Of a stretch of DNA of 64,000 nt, positions 24,694 through 33,094 are shown piece after piece. Position 1 is the first letter of the stretch; each line of letters opens with the position of its first letter. Source of the DNA: Bacillota bacterium (GTDB lineage: Bacteria > Bacillota > Clostridia > Christensenellales > CAG-138). Location: assembly GCA_023400985.1 (NCBI GenBank), contig JAEXEN010000029.1, forward strand, positions 62,001 through 126,000, given 5' to 3'. A program made the translations under genes and the position numbers. The notes under the pieces are model-generated. The model saw only the letters and a list, made by a program, of their open reading frames with translations, was not told the origin of the DNA and made no database searches.

Positions 24694-25035
24694 TTTTACA
24701 ACACATAAAATAAGCGCCCCGCTCTCCACAAAGGAAGGTGGGGCGCTGTTATAAAAAGCGCTCGCTAGGCGAATAATTTTCGAGAAAAGAAACATGCATA
24801 CACCCGATTATTGCGCGCCTATTTGAACGCTACTAGCGCCGGAGTTTTACGGGCGCGCGTGAAGTATGTCCAGCTATGCCAGAGGCATATGTTAAAGCAT
24901 TACTGTCAATATTGAGTCATAAGTATAGGTGTTTAAACCTGGTTGGATATGTGACTGTTAAATTGGTTGTTTGATAAATAAAAACATTCACATTATTGCT
25001 TTATATGCAAAAATATGTTAAAAAGGAGAAAATAG
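24694..25035 (+). other. gap after the lysis genes, with a terminator
   Basis: Holds the hairpin at 24713-24747 (AGCGCCCC with GGGGCGCT), ending the late operon with only a weak T run. The rest is AT-rich and leads to the next gene; AAAAAGGAG stands at 25019-25027. I see no confident promoter boxes or other genes. Base composition changes sharply here, marking the edge of the cargo segment. Confidence 0.6.
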
Positions 25036-27141
25036 ATGTGTATATTGGAGCTGTTTGATATGGATAATCGTAATATACTAATTGCACTAGCATATATAAA
25101 GCAAACAGATAATCCATTGTTGATATTTTGCAATTATATCCTCTATTCTTTAGCGGTTTCTGCTCAACAGAAGCTTGAATATTCTGAACTCAAAGAAAAA
25201 ATCCAATCTGAGTTTGGCCTAAATCTACCGACACAACTAACCAAAACATGTTTGCGTATCCTTGACAAGAAAAGCCAGATACTACGTTTACCAAGTGGGG
25301 CAGGATTTCGTTTCAACGACCCAGCTTTTAAAGTGGAAGAGTTTAATGCTTTACGTGATTCATTAAAGATAAAAGAAGAAGTTGTTATCAATGGTCTTAT
25401 TACCTTTGTCAGCGAAATGAAATGTGTATGGTCTTATGATACCGCAAAGGAAAATCTTATTCATTTTTTAATTCGCAAGGAAAATGCCGCTAGGCTCTTT
25501 ACAAATGGTGATATAGAAAGTCCAAGCATATGCAGCGCCTATGTGCCTCCGGATTGGTATGTCGGTAAGTATATTACACATCTTCTTGATAAGCAAGATG
25601 ATACCGTATCTTACTTGAAAGATGTTGTAAATGGGCTTATGGTATATCTTGGAGTATACCAAATGCAAGACTATCTTCAAAACAGCACACAAAAATTTAC
25701 TGGAACTGATTTCTATATAGATACAAAACTATTGTTACGTGCACTAGGATTCTCGTGGAAAATTGAAGTTGAAGCTGCTAATGAGATGATTAACTTATTA
25801 AGCAGAGAATATAATGGGAATATTTGTATATTTGAGCATACGGTTGGTGAGATAGAGGGAGCTTTGTCGAATGCCTCAGATGATTTAAAAGCTGGAAAGC
25901 AGATATTTGACAATGAGTTACGTGCATTTGCAAAAATCAACAAATGGGATGCTTTTGATTTTGACGTATATGTACAAAGTTTGAGGATTAATATCGCAAA
26001 TAAGATAAACTGTCGCGTGCAACCGGCGGTTGAATGGACTGACCTTAATTCAGTTAGGTACAACTTGAACTGGGATGCATTGCTTGCATTTATAAGAGAT
26101 AAGCATCCAAAATGGAAGGAACGAGCTGTTTTAAATGATATTAATTCAATTAATTATATAAATATTTTGAGGAGAGGAAACTACACGGTAACATATGGCG
26201 GAAAAAACAGGTTACCTGTTTTCATCACTTCAAATACTGCTCTTGTTTGGGACTTCCGTGAATATGTGTCCCAATATAAAGGTACTGACGCCGGGTGCTC
26301 ATATTGGAGTATAAATGCCTTGCCTATAATTTCCGATAATATGATAATTTGCAGATTATGGGTACCAAAGGCCCATTTGTATACGAAAATTCCTGAGCTC
26401 ACATTAGCCCGCAATGCATTTGCAGCTCAAAGGGTGACTGCAGATTTTTTTGAAAGGCTCAAAATCAATGCGAAAGAGTTGGAAAGGAAGCATGGTACTG
26501 CTATTGATGTTAATTCTCTTTCAGAATTGCAAAAGATAAAAATAGAAGAATTAATTTATAAAAATTCATCCGGTGATTCCGAAGCAATTGATGATAATGT
26601 TATAGGACTATCTATAGATGAATTTTTTTACCTCGAAAACAAAGATATGCGTGAGGCTATAACTCGGTACGAGGAAACCCAGGCTGCGAATCTAGATATT
26701 ATTAGAGCGCAAGAAGAACAACTTATTGAGTCAGTTTCATTACGATTCCAAAATAAAATTGGAATACGACGCTCCCTCATTTTATTTGCTGAGAATTGGT
26801 TTATTATTGTAATACTCATGTGCGCGGTTGTTTCTTCTTCACTAACGATAATTTTAGAAGCAAGTCCTTTGTGGCTAACTTCGATAATTATACCCGTTTT
26901 GTTAAAACTTTTAGAGCAAGTATTGAAAAAGCCATTCATTACTGAGTCCGTGCTTAAAAATGCTGTTTGCCATGTTTGGAAGAAATATAAAGAGTTTATA
27001 TCAAACTCATTGACAAAATCAGAGAAAGAGCTAGAAGAAAAAATAATTGAAAAGTGCGTTAATGAAACAAAAATTCTTCAAAAACATAAACGCTATTTTG
27101 AAAGCAATACACCCCCGCATACTATGCTAGTAGAGATATAA
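25036..27141 (+). CDS. membrane-anchored PIN-like nuclease, candidate phage-defence gene
   Basis: 701 residues, far more AT-rich than the phage genes. Residues 220-410 read as a PIN-like domain: FYIDTKLLL with Asp229, IFEHTVGEIEGAL with Glu267 and Glu272, NDINSINYI with Asp369, and VFITSNTALVWDF (395-407), matching the acidic-residue order of PIN nucleases. Residues 584-625 hold two membrane segments. The N-terminal 200 residues are helical and may include a winged helix (KLEYSELKEKI, KTCLRILDKK). Lone, AT-rich, in the cargo slot between holin and attachment site: typical of superinfection-exclusion or abortive-infection genes. RNA cleavage and the defence role are inferred. Confidence 0.7.
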   Translation: MCILELFDMDNRNILIALAYIKQTDNPLLIFCNYILYSLAVSAQQKLEYSELKEKIQSEFGLNLPTQLTKTCLRILDKKSQILRLPSGAGFRFNDPAFKVEEFNALRDSLKIKEEVVINGLITFVSEMKCVWSYDTAKENLIHFLIRKENAARLFTNGDIESPSICSAYVPPDWYVGKYITHLLDKQDDTVSYLKDVVNGLMVYLGVYQMQDYLQNSTQKFTGTDFYIDTKLLLRALGFSWKIEVEAANEMINLLSREYNGNICIFEHTVGEIEGALSNASDDLKAGKQIFDNELRAFAKINKWDAFDFDVYVQSLRINIANKINCRVQPAVEWTDLNSVRYNLNWDALLAFIRDKHPKWKERAVLNDINSINYINILRRGNYTVTYGGKNRLPVFITSNTALVWDFREYVSQYKGTDAGCSYWSINALPIISDNMIICRLWVPKAHLYTKIPELTLARNAFAAQRVTADFFERLKINAKELERKHGTAIDVNSLSELQKIKIEELIYKNSSGDSEAIDDNVIGLSIDEFFYLENKDMREAITRYEETQAANLDIIRAQEEQLIESVSLRFQNKIGIRRSLILFAENWFIIVILMCAVVSSSLTIILEASPLWLTSIIIPVLLKLLEQVLKKPFITESVLKNAVCHVWKKYKEFISNSLTKSEKELEEKIIEKCVNETKILQKHKRYFESNTPPHTMLVEI

Positions 27142-27144
27142 ATG

Positions 27145-27279
27145 ACATAACCTTGCGAATGTAATGGAGGATCAAGGCCGGTATGCGGACAATACCGTGG
27201 AGTGAAAGTTTACGGCAACGGTAAAGGTGAAACCAGTTCAATGATAGTATACGGCCCCGCGTTCGCGGGGCCGTATACT
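27145..27279 (+). other. structured intergenic segment with several hairpins
   Basis: Four short stems follow each other in about 90 bases (CCTTG with CAAGG, CGGTAT with ATACCG, TTTAC with GTAAA, GGT with ACC), and then a perfect 15-bp hairpin at 27246-27279 with a GTTC loop and no T run. The pattern TATGCGG then GTGAAAG faintly recalls group II intron end domains, but I see no splice-site pattern. May be a noncoding RNA or a decayed mobile RNA. Confidence 0.4.
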
Positions 27280-27312
27280 AAACAAAAGTACTATTCGCAC
27301 CCGCTTCGTTGG

Positions 27313-27321
27313 TGGTATAAT
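27313..27321 (+). promoter_or_regulatory. extended -10 promoter (TGGTATAAT)
   Basis: TGG plus TATAAT, 27313-27321, with no clear -35. GAGGAGGG at 27327-27334 and ATG at 27342 follow closely, so the leader is short. Confidence 0.65.
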
Positions 27322-27341
27322 TTATCGAGGAGGGTCGATAT

Positions 27342-27980
27342 ATGGGGCAGGAATTGACAATTGCAATCGTAACCGGGCTATTTTCTGTTGTAATGGTTTA
27401 TTTGGGACATAAGATTGAGCAAATAAACGGTGGGAAGCTCTACAAGCGGGAAGTTTTAGAAAAGCAGCTTTTTCTAATTTTTGAGCCGTTGGACAAGCTC
27501 ATGTTCGAAAATCCTAATATAAAAGATGACAAGTTTATCGAGGATGTGAGCGCAATGGTAAGCTCCAATTACTCGTTAATTCCTGTTAAGTTTTTGAGCT
27601 TCTATGCCGAAACGAAGAAAGGTTTATCCGGGGAGACGGTCGCAGCGCTTAAGAAATGCGTTTCCGCAAATTATAACTGGCTTAAAAAATCGCTTAGGTA
27701 TCCATATGATAAAGAGAAAATCGACAAATCGTTTTTAGATAACAGTTTGAGTCCGATTGCTTTGAAAATAACTCTTGCCATATCTATATCCGCGTATCTT
27801 GCGGCTATAATGACATTTCCTGCTTTGCAAGAGTGGATGCGTGAGCTAACTGCTACGCCGCTCACTTTTCTAAAAAACTTCCTTATAGCAATCGCTCTCG
27901 TATTGATTTTCACAATACTTGCGTGGTTGCAAAGGAAATTTATGAAGCTCATTGATCGTGTGTTCCCTCGAGGAGATTAA
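27342..27980 (+). CDS. small membrane protein, function unknown
   Basis: 212 residues after GAGGAGGG. Three hydrophobic segments at about 5-21, 142-160 and 178-195, with a soluble helical middle (EPLDKLMFENPNIKDDK). It lies right before the attachment end, in the phage cargo zone, with its own promoter, so expression from the lysogen is plausible. A superinfection-exclusion role would fit, but nothing in the sequence proves it. Confidence 0.6.
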   Translation: MGQELTIAIVTGLFSVVMVYLGHKIEQINGGKLYKREVLEKQLFLIFEPLDKLMFENPNIKDDKFIEDVSAMVSSNYSLIPVKFLSFYAETKKGLSGETVAALKKCVSANYNWLKKSLRYPYDKEKIDKSFLDNSLSPIALKITLAISISAYLAAIMTFPALQEWMRELTATPLTFLKNFLIAIALVLIFTILAWLQRKFMKLIDRVFPRGD

Positions 27981-28016
27981 GCCGAAAGTCAGGCGGCTCA
28001 CATAAATATATCCGTT

Positions 28017-28294
28017 GTGTGGTGGATAGTGTTAGATAAAGCGGAAGACCGAAATACTGGCCAGTACATAAACCTCGACTACAAACGCGTTGCCGGGTAT
28101 GGCGGCGGCGTAGGCCGTTTTCCAGCCTTCTACGCCGAGGGTGCGAAGGGCGGCTTTAACCGATTGTCGTTAAAAAAAGGGACCTCAAAGAGCGGATAAA
28201 GCAGAGGGCTGAGACCTTGGATATGAGCGTGAGCTCGTATTTGACAGGGCTCGTGGAAGACGATCTTTCGAAGTGTGAAGACGCACAAAAATAA
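28017..28294 (+). pseudogene. ribbon-helix-helix protein split by a run of seven A
   Basis: The first frame (GTG at 28017, stop after SLKKGTSKSG) and the -1 frame (DLKERIKQRAETLDMSVSSY, ending at 28294) join at A7, 28172-28178. Together they make a clear Arc/MetJ-type ribbon-helix-helix: strand FNRLSLKK, then two helices. A AAA AAA is also a -1 slippery heptamer, so this may be a mutation, a sequencing error, or real frameshifting. As written, neither half is complete. Confidence 0.5.
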
Positions 28295-28300
28295 CCGTTT

Positions 28301-28321
28301 TATTACATGCCTATTACATGC
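28301..28321 (+). repeat. 10-bp tandem direct repeat near the phage end
   Basis: TATTACATGC at 28301-28310 and again at 28312-28321, one helical turn apart, some 40-60 bases from the attachment core. This spacing suits an integrase arm-type or excisionase binding site. Function inferred. Confidence 0.4.
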
Positions 28322-28359
28322 GAACGCCAAAAAACCTAGATAAATAGGGCATTTTGTTA

Positions 28360-28422
28360 CCCCTGCTAAGGGAGTAGGCTGGGGTAACTGGCGCGAGAGT
28401 TCGAATCTCTCCTTCTCCGCCA
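28360..28422 (+). other. attR: 3' part of tRNA-Ser(GCU)
   Basis: The segment carries the anticodon loop CTGCTAA, the long variable arm of a tRNA-Ser, the T arm (GAGAG, TTCGAAT, CTCTC at 28395-28411), the acceptor 3' strand and CCA at 28420-28422. The 5' half of the tRNA is absent: upstream of 28360 the anticodon stem no longer pairs properly. This is the usual scar left where a phage uses the 3' half of a tRNA gene as attB and keeps an intact copy at the other, integrase, end. Confidence 0.8.
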
Positions 28423-28465
28423 AAGCATTATGAACCGCATAATAACGCGTTTCATAATGCTTTTT
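28422..28465 (+). terminator. terminator of the tRNA-Ser gene
   Basis: AAAGCATTATGAA with TTCATAATGC and TTTTT, 13 bp stem. Native tRNA terminator kept on the chromosome side of the attachment site. Confidence 0.8.
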
Positions 28466-28484
28466 ACGGAGTTTTGAGTCTGTG

Positions 28485-28661
28485 TCAGCTTAGACAACCA
28501 ACAAAATTGTATTTTACCTGAACGCTCTGCCGAAGGTTGGTATAATTTTCTTCCGACTCGGACAGCTCCCTCTCATAATCTGCAAGCATTTTTTTGAACA
28601 GGCTTTCCGGCACGTTCCCGCTGATTTTTTCCTCGAACAGCCTTTTGCTTGCGTGGATCAG
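28485..28661 (-). pseudogene. remnant of a large serine recombinase
   Basis: On the minus strand a 58-codon frame ends at 28485 and reads like the coiled-coil region of Tn4451/TnpX-type recombinases (LFEEKISGNVPESLFKKMLA). There is no start or catalytic domain. It abuts the stop of the DJ-1 gene. This suggests an older integrative element was lost here before or near the phage insertion. Confidence 0.6.
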
Positions 28662-29296
28662 TTTTCATTGCTGGACGGCAAAGTTTGCATGAGGGCAAAG
28701 AAATGCTTAGGCTCACCGGTACTAAAATATTCATACCAGGATTCCAGCGTGTTTGATTGAAAGACACCTAAATGCTCAATAATTTGTTTCGCCCACAACA
28801 AAGCTCCGGTGGAACTTGCAGTAATAAGGTTGTTATCCGCTACAGATGGCTTGTCTATATAAAAACTTTGCCCTTTATAATCAGGAGAAACCATTTCAAG
28901 AAATCCCGGCCCGTTACTGGTATGCGGACGCTTATCCAATAGCCCAAAGCTGGCAAGCGCAGCGGTAGCCCCACAGATTGCACACACCGTAGCGCCTAAA
29001 GATAGAAATTCGCTTGCTTTTTCGATGATAGCGCCATGCCTTGGGTCGTTCCATGTATCTGCGCCCGGCAATAGCAACATGCTCGTTTCACGCACAACAA
29101 TATCATCAACTAAGCAATTTGGCACGATTGTCATCCCGCCCATTGTGTTAATTGGCTCTTTAGAATAACTAACCGTTTTGAGCGGTACACGCTGTTCCCG
29201 CTTTTTGAAAAATCGGCCGGAATTCAGCTCCGAAATAACATGCCCCAGTTCCCAGTCGGCTAAAGTATCAAGAACGTAAACATAGGTTGTAAACAT
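28658..29296 (-). CDS. DJ-1/PfpI family protein
   Basis: 212 residues, GGAGGAAATTT before the ATG. The nucleophile elbow AICGATAAL holds the conserved cysteine, and LLLPGADTW carries the nearby family motif. The lower end may have been changed by the recombinase junction, since the last residues run into it. Members act as glyoxalases, chaperones or peptidases; the substrate is unknown. It is divergent from a WYL regulator with a shared control region, so that regulator probably controls it. Confidence 0.85.
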   Translation of the reverse strand: MFTTYVYVLDTLADWELGHVISELNSGRFFKKREQRVPLKTVSYSKEPINTMGGMTIVPNCLVDDIVVRETSMLLLPGADTWNDPRHGAIIEKASEFLSLGATVCAICGATAALASFGLLDKRPHTSNGPGFLEMVSPDYKGQSFYIDKPSVADNNLITASSTGALLWAKQIIEHLGVFQSNTLESWYEYFSTGEPKHFFALMQTLPSSNEN

Positions 29297-29369
29297 AAAT
29301 TTCCTCCATTTTTATTGTGTTTCCTTCTGACTAGGTAGATTGATTGTTTGCTTTTTATTGTACCGTGTA

Positions 29370-29402
29370 ATTGTTGACAACATTATGGCAACAATCTATA
29401 AT
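29370..29402 (+). promoter_or_regulatory. promoter with overlapping operator for the WYL regulator
   Basis: TTGACA at 29374-29379, 17-base spacer and TATAAT at 29397-29402, a perfect consensus. The inverted repeat ATTGTTG (29370-29376) with CAACAAT (29389-29395) overlaps the -35 and spacer, a likely operator for autoregulation and for the divergent DJ-1 gene. Confidence 0.75.
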
Positions 29403-29434
29403 GATAAAAAGAAATTTTGAAAGGCTGCTATCCG

Positions 29435-30367
29435 ATGAAAGTTGAAAGGCTTGTTAGCATTATTATGATACTCCTTGATAAAGAGCGTATAGGCGCACAG
29501 GAGTTGGCAAATATGTTTGAAGTTTCACGCCGCACAATCTACCGCGACATAGACACTATCAACATGGCAGGTATTCCTGTTCGCGGGGCATCGGGCGTGG
29601 GCGGGGGCTTTGAAATCATGCAGAAATACAAGATTGATAGAAAGGTTTTTTCGACTGCCGACCTTTCCGCTATTTTGATGGGGCTTTCCGGTCTTTCCAA
29701 CATGATACGGGGTGATGAACTGGTAAACGCCCTTGCGAAAGTCAAGAGTTTTATCCCCGCCGACAGGGCAAAAGACATTGAAATAAAAGCAAATCAAATA
29801 TATATAGATTTAAGTCCGTGGATGGGCAACAGGAACATACAACCATATTTGGAAATTATCAAAACAGCTTTGCAGGAAAGCAAGCTGCTTTCCTTTGAAT
29901 ATGCTGACCGCTACGGAAATAAAACCGCACGAACAGCCGAGCCGTATCAGCTTGTATTGAAAAGCAGTCATTGGTATTGGCAAGGGTATTGCCGTAAAAG
30001 AAATGATTTTCGCTTATTCAAACTATCCCGCACTTCAAACCTGCAAATACAAGAGGAATTTTTTACGCCGCGAGATTATCTAAAACCGCAGTTGGATTTC
30101 ACTGATATTTTGGCAACTATGCAAAAGAAAATCAAAATTCGCATTCATAAATCTGTCATGGACCAGGCACTTGATTATTGCACTTATGAACACTTTTCGC
30201 CGGACGGTGATGAGCATTACATTGTTAGTTTTCCTTTCATAGAGAACCAATACTACTACAATATTCTTTTCAGTTTTGGGGATAAATGCGAGTGTTTAGA
30301 GCCGTTACATATCCGCACAGAAATGAAGCGTAGAATATATGATATAGCTACCTTATACGAAAACTAG
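29435..30367 (+). CDS. YafY-like WYL-domain transcriptional regulator
   Basis: 310 residues from the ATG at 29435. N-terminal HTH_11 winged helix (AQELANMFEVSRRTIYRDI) and central WYL domain (LLSFEYADRYGNKTARTAEP, SSHWYWQGYCRKRNDFRLFKLSR). WYL regulators sense a ligand and switch divergent genes. A consensus promoter with an inverted repeat precedes it. Confidence 0.85.
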   Translation: MKVERLVSIIMILLDKERIGAQELANMFEVSRRTIYRDIDTINMAGIPVRGASGVGGGFEIMQKYKIDRKVFSTADLSAILMGLSGLSNMIRGDELVNALAKVKSFIPADRAKDIEIKANQIYIDLSPWMGNRNIQPYLEIIKTALQESKLLSFEYADRYGNKTARTAEPYQLVLKSSHWYWQGYCRKRNDFRLFKLSRTSNLQIQEEFFTPRDYLKPQLDFTDILATMQKKIKIRIHKSVMDQALDYCTYEHFSPDGDEHYIVSFPFIENQYYYNILFSFGDKCECLEPLHIRTEMKRRIYDIATLYEN

Positions 30368-30389
30368 AACAAGGCGTTTATTCTCATAT

Positions 30390-30575
30390 TCACAATACTT
30401 TATGGTCGCCATATTGTGTTATTTCGTTTGAACCGAGCATGCAGCCGATTAGCGGCCTTTCACTATCATCTATCATCATATGATAGCCCATCGCCATCAG
30501 GTTTGTCTGCCTCTGATCGGCAGTTGCTACTAATACGGCCGGTCCGGGTTCAATGAATTGATATGCTTTGGATAA
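30390..30575 (-). pseudogene. flavin reductase family remnant
   Basis: About 62 codons on the minus strand read like the N-terminus of flavin reductase (IEPGPAVLVATADQ, MAMGYHMMIDDSERPLIGCM) and stop early; the FMN-binding rest is absent. The upstream end has no good start. The 377-base interval around it has no intact gene. Confidence 0.55.
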
Positions 30576-30687
30576 AAGACAAGGGGAGGGTTCTTTTGCC
30601 TTGATAAGCGTCCTCGATAATGGAAAAAACAAAAAACCATCCCCTTGTCCACCCGATGGTCACGGCGCACGTCCTCAATCCCTTCTC

Positions 30688-30716
30688 TTGCCTGCCGCGC
30701 GCGCGTGCGGTACAAT
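30688..30716 (+). promoter_or_regulatory. promoter of the fRMsr gene
   Basis: TTGCCT at 30688-30693, 17-base spacer, TACAAT at 30711-30716. The gene's ATG is at 30745, behind GGAGG. Confidence 0.6.
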
Positions 30717-30744
30717 CGCTGTATCGGATATACGGAGGATATGT

Positions 30745-31233
30745 ATGCACAACGTTGATGAAAATTACCCCCAAGCCAAGCCCGCGCTCTACGCCATGCT
30801 GGCCGGGCAAATGCGCGCGTTGCTGGAAGGCGAGCGCAATCTTATCGCTAACCTCGCTAACGCTTCGGCGCTGCTGAACACGGCGCTGAGCGATATCAAC
30901 TGGGTGGGCTTTTATCTTATGACAGAGGGCGAGCTGGTTTTAGGGCCCTTCCAAGGCAAAGTCGCGTGCGTACGCGTCGCCATGGGCAAGGGCGTGTGCG
31001 GTACGGCAGCGGCACAGGATGCAACGCAGCTCGTTTATGACGTGCACCGATTTCCGGACCACATCGCCTGCGACAGCGATTCCAACTCGGAAATCGTTAT
31101 ACCGCTGCATCATGCGGGCAGGGTGGCAGGCGTGCTGGATATCGATAGCCCCCTCGTCGGGCGGTTTGACGAGCAGGACCGCGCGGGGCTTACGAAGATC
31201 GCACACGAAATCGAGCAGGCATGCTGGTCATAA
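30745..31233 (+). CDS. free methionine-R-sulfoxide reductase (GAF type)
   Basis: 162 residues after GGAGGATATGT. GAF fold with NWVGFYLM, GPFQGKVACVRVAMGKGVCG, DVHRFPDHIACDSDSNSEIVIP and GVLDIDS, which is the fRMsr/YebR pattern. The cysteines at CVRV, GVCG and HIACDS are the catalytic set of the family. It reduces free methionine-R-sulfoxide in the cytosol, an oxidative-stress function. Confidence 0.9.
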   Translation: MHNVDENYPQAKPALYAMLAGQMRALLEGERNLIANLANASALLNTALSDINWVGFYLMTEGELVLGPFQGKVACVRVAMGKGVCGTAAAQDATQLVYDVHRFPDHIACDSDSNSEIVIPLHHAGRVAGVLDIDSPLVGRFDEQDRAGLTKIAHEIEQACWS

Positions 31234-31322
31234 GAAAGACCTGCCTGCAAGCAGGGGAAAGATGACAAGCTCCGGATCACGGCTGTTGAAAACGTAATTC
31301 GCCCTCCTGCTCCTCGCTTTAA

Positions 31323-32954
31323 TCAACCGGGGCCATCCACCGGCTTCCCAGAGGTCTCGGATACGAAGGAAGTAAGCCGGATGGCGTTACGTCCGGTGTT
31401 TTTGGCATAGTAAAGGGCTTGGTCGGCGGCATGGAAATAGTCCCAAAGCCGCACCCAAGGCATAGGGATCGAGCTGCATATCCCTTGGGAAACGGTGATG
31501 GGGGGATATGGCTCGCCGTCCCGTTCGGCAAGGGACAGCGCCATCACATCCTGCCGAAAGGTCTCGGCAATTTCCATCACCGCACTGTCGCTGCGGTCCT
31601 CGTAGATGATCACGAACTCATCTCCGCCGTGGCGGGCACAAAAAAGGCCGCGGTCGATCAGGGTATGGAGCAGCTTGGAAAGCGCCTGAAGATACCTGTC
31701 TCCCGCCATATGCCCCAATGTGTCGTTATACTGCTTAAATTCATCGATGTCCAAAATTTCAATGGCGAGGCGGGTCCCGTTCTGAAAAGCACGGTTGAAG
31801 GCGTTTTCGGCGTATTCGTTCAGCCATTCCCTATTGGGGAGGTTGGTAAGAAAATCCCTGCGGGATTTATCGAGAAGCAACATGTTCTCCGTTTGCATTT
31901 GCCTCTGCTCGGTTTTGATTTTTTCCAGATCCTCACGGAGCTTGATGCTGTTTTTCAGGCTAACTTGGTTTTCCTTTTCCAGCCGCTTGGATAGGGTAAA
32001 GTGCTCGGCGCAAACGGCGAGATACTCCTCTTGCCTACCCATGCCCGCGTAGTAGTAGGCCTTGTAGGTCATAAATTTCAACATCAGGTCGGTAATGCCC
32101 GTTTGGGCGACCAGATCATCGATGCCGCAAAGAAGCCGCCAAAGCTGGTCGAAATATCCCATCTTATGTAAAAAGCCGCACAGCGAAAAAAGCTCGTCGA
32201 ACACGCCCAGCAAAGAGGGTACGTTTTCCACTTCGGCCAGCATTGCCTCAATGGCGGCGTTTCTGCGAACATGGTCTCCCACGGTGTGGTAATATTTGAC
32301 CTCAAAGGAGAGCGCGGCAATGCGGGCGTCGCTGTGCATTTTATCGCGCTTTTCGTTTTGCTGCTCGAAGTATTTCAGTGCGGAGGCGGCGTCTCCCTCT
32401 TCCAGATAGCATACGGCCAAGGCGCTGCAGGTCATGCTCAGATTTCGCTGCCGGTCTTCCGTGGGCGGGCTCACATCAAAACTGGACAAGGCTTTTTTAA
32501 AGGAGAGGATGGCGGCGTCTATATCGGTCAAGTCGCGGTAAATGCTCCCGATATTGAAATAAGCCACGGCCGACATATATGGATCACCCGATTGCTCCGC
32601 ATATTGGAGGGAATTCAAATAGTGATCCATCGCCATCGAAATGTCGCCCGTGTAAGAATTGTGGATGCCCAGCATGTTGTAGGACCTGGTGAGAAGAAAC
32701 GGCTCAGGCGGCTGAAGCTGATACTTAAGGCCCAAAAGCAGGTTGGAAACGAAAGGGGGGTATTCGTTTTTTACAAAATAAGATTCGGCCAAGTAATAGT
32801 AGGCAAACCCCATCAATGCATTGTCGTTTAGTTCCTTGCCGGTAACGAGCAGGCTCTCGCAAATCGCTCGGGAACGCAGGCTGTCCGCTATGTGCAGCGT
32901 CGTGACCGATTGAAGCTGTGCCCGGATGTCGTCTCGATACCGATAAAAATCCAT
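31323..32954 (-). CDS. TPR-GGDEF protein (diguanylate cyclase)
   Basis: 543 residues; ATG at 32954 preferred over an upstream TTG because GGAGG lies 6-7 bases before it. The N-terminal 330 residues are tetratricopeptide repeats (YNMLGIHNSYTGDISMAMDH, YFNIGSIYRDLTDIDAAI), then a coiled coil and a GGDEF domain with HGGDEF in the A-site, so activity is expected. No membrane span and no RxxD inhibitory site at the usual place. It would make cyclic di-GMP in the cytosol, with TPRs as a protein-binding input. Confidence 0.9.
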   Translation of the reverse strand: MDFYRYRDDIRAQLQSVTTLHIADSLRSRAICESLLVTGKELNDNALMGFAYYYLAESYFVKNEYPPFVSNLLLGLKYQLQPPEPFLLTRSYNMLGIHNSYTGDISMAMDHYLNSLQYAEQSGDPYMSAVAYFNIGSIYRDLTDIDAAILSFKKALSSFDVSPPTEDRQRNLSMTCSALAVCYLEEGDAASALKYFEQQNEKRDKMHSDARIAALSFEVKYYHTVGDHVRRNAAIEAMLAEVENVPSLLGVFDELFSLCGFLHKMGYFDQLWRLLCGIDDLVAQTGITDLMLKFMTYKAYYYAGMGRQEEYLAVCAEHFTLSKRLEKENQVSLKNSIKLREDLEKIKTEQRQMQTENMLLLDKSRRDFLTNLPNREWLNEYAENAFNRAFQNGTRLAIEILDIDEFKQYNDTLGHMAGDRYLQALSKLLHTLIDRGLFCARHGGDEFVIIYEDRSDSAVMEIAETFRQDVMALSLAERDGEPYPPITVSQGICSSIPMPWVRLWDYFHAADQALYYAKNTGRNAIRLTSFVSETSGKPVDGPG

Positions 32955-33094
32955 AGGGAGCCTCCATGGCAAGAAAGTCCAAAAGAACAGGAACTATATT
33001 TAATTTATTTTATCACATTTCACCGCTGCCGAAAATGGTCGAAATTGAAAACCGGACAAAAAGGTCCCGGGCTTTAAAAGAGTATAATTGCCAC

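Noticed and set aside
27145..27240. Group II intron end domain
   Set aside because: Only a faint TATGCGG...GTGAAAG likeness; no complete domain V hairpin and no splice-site motif. Kept only as a structured segment.
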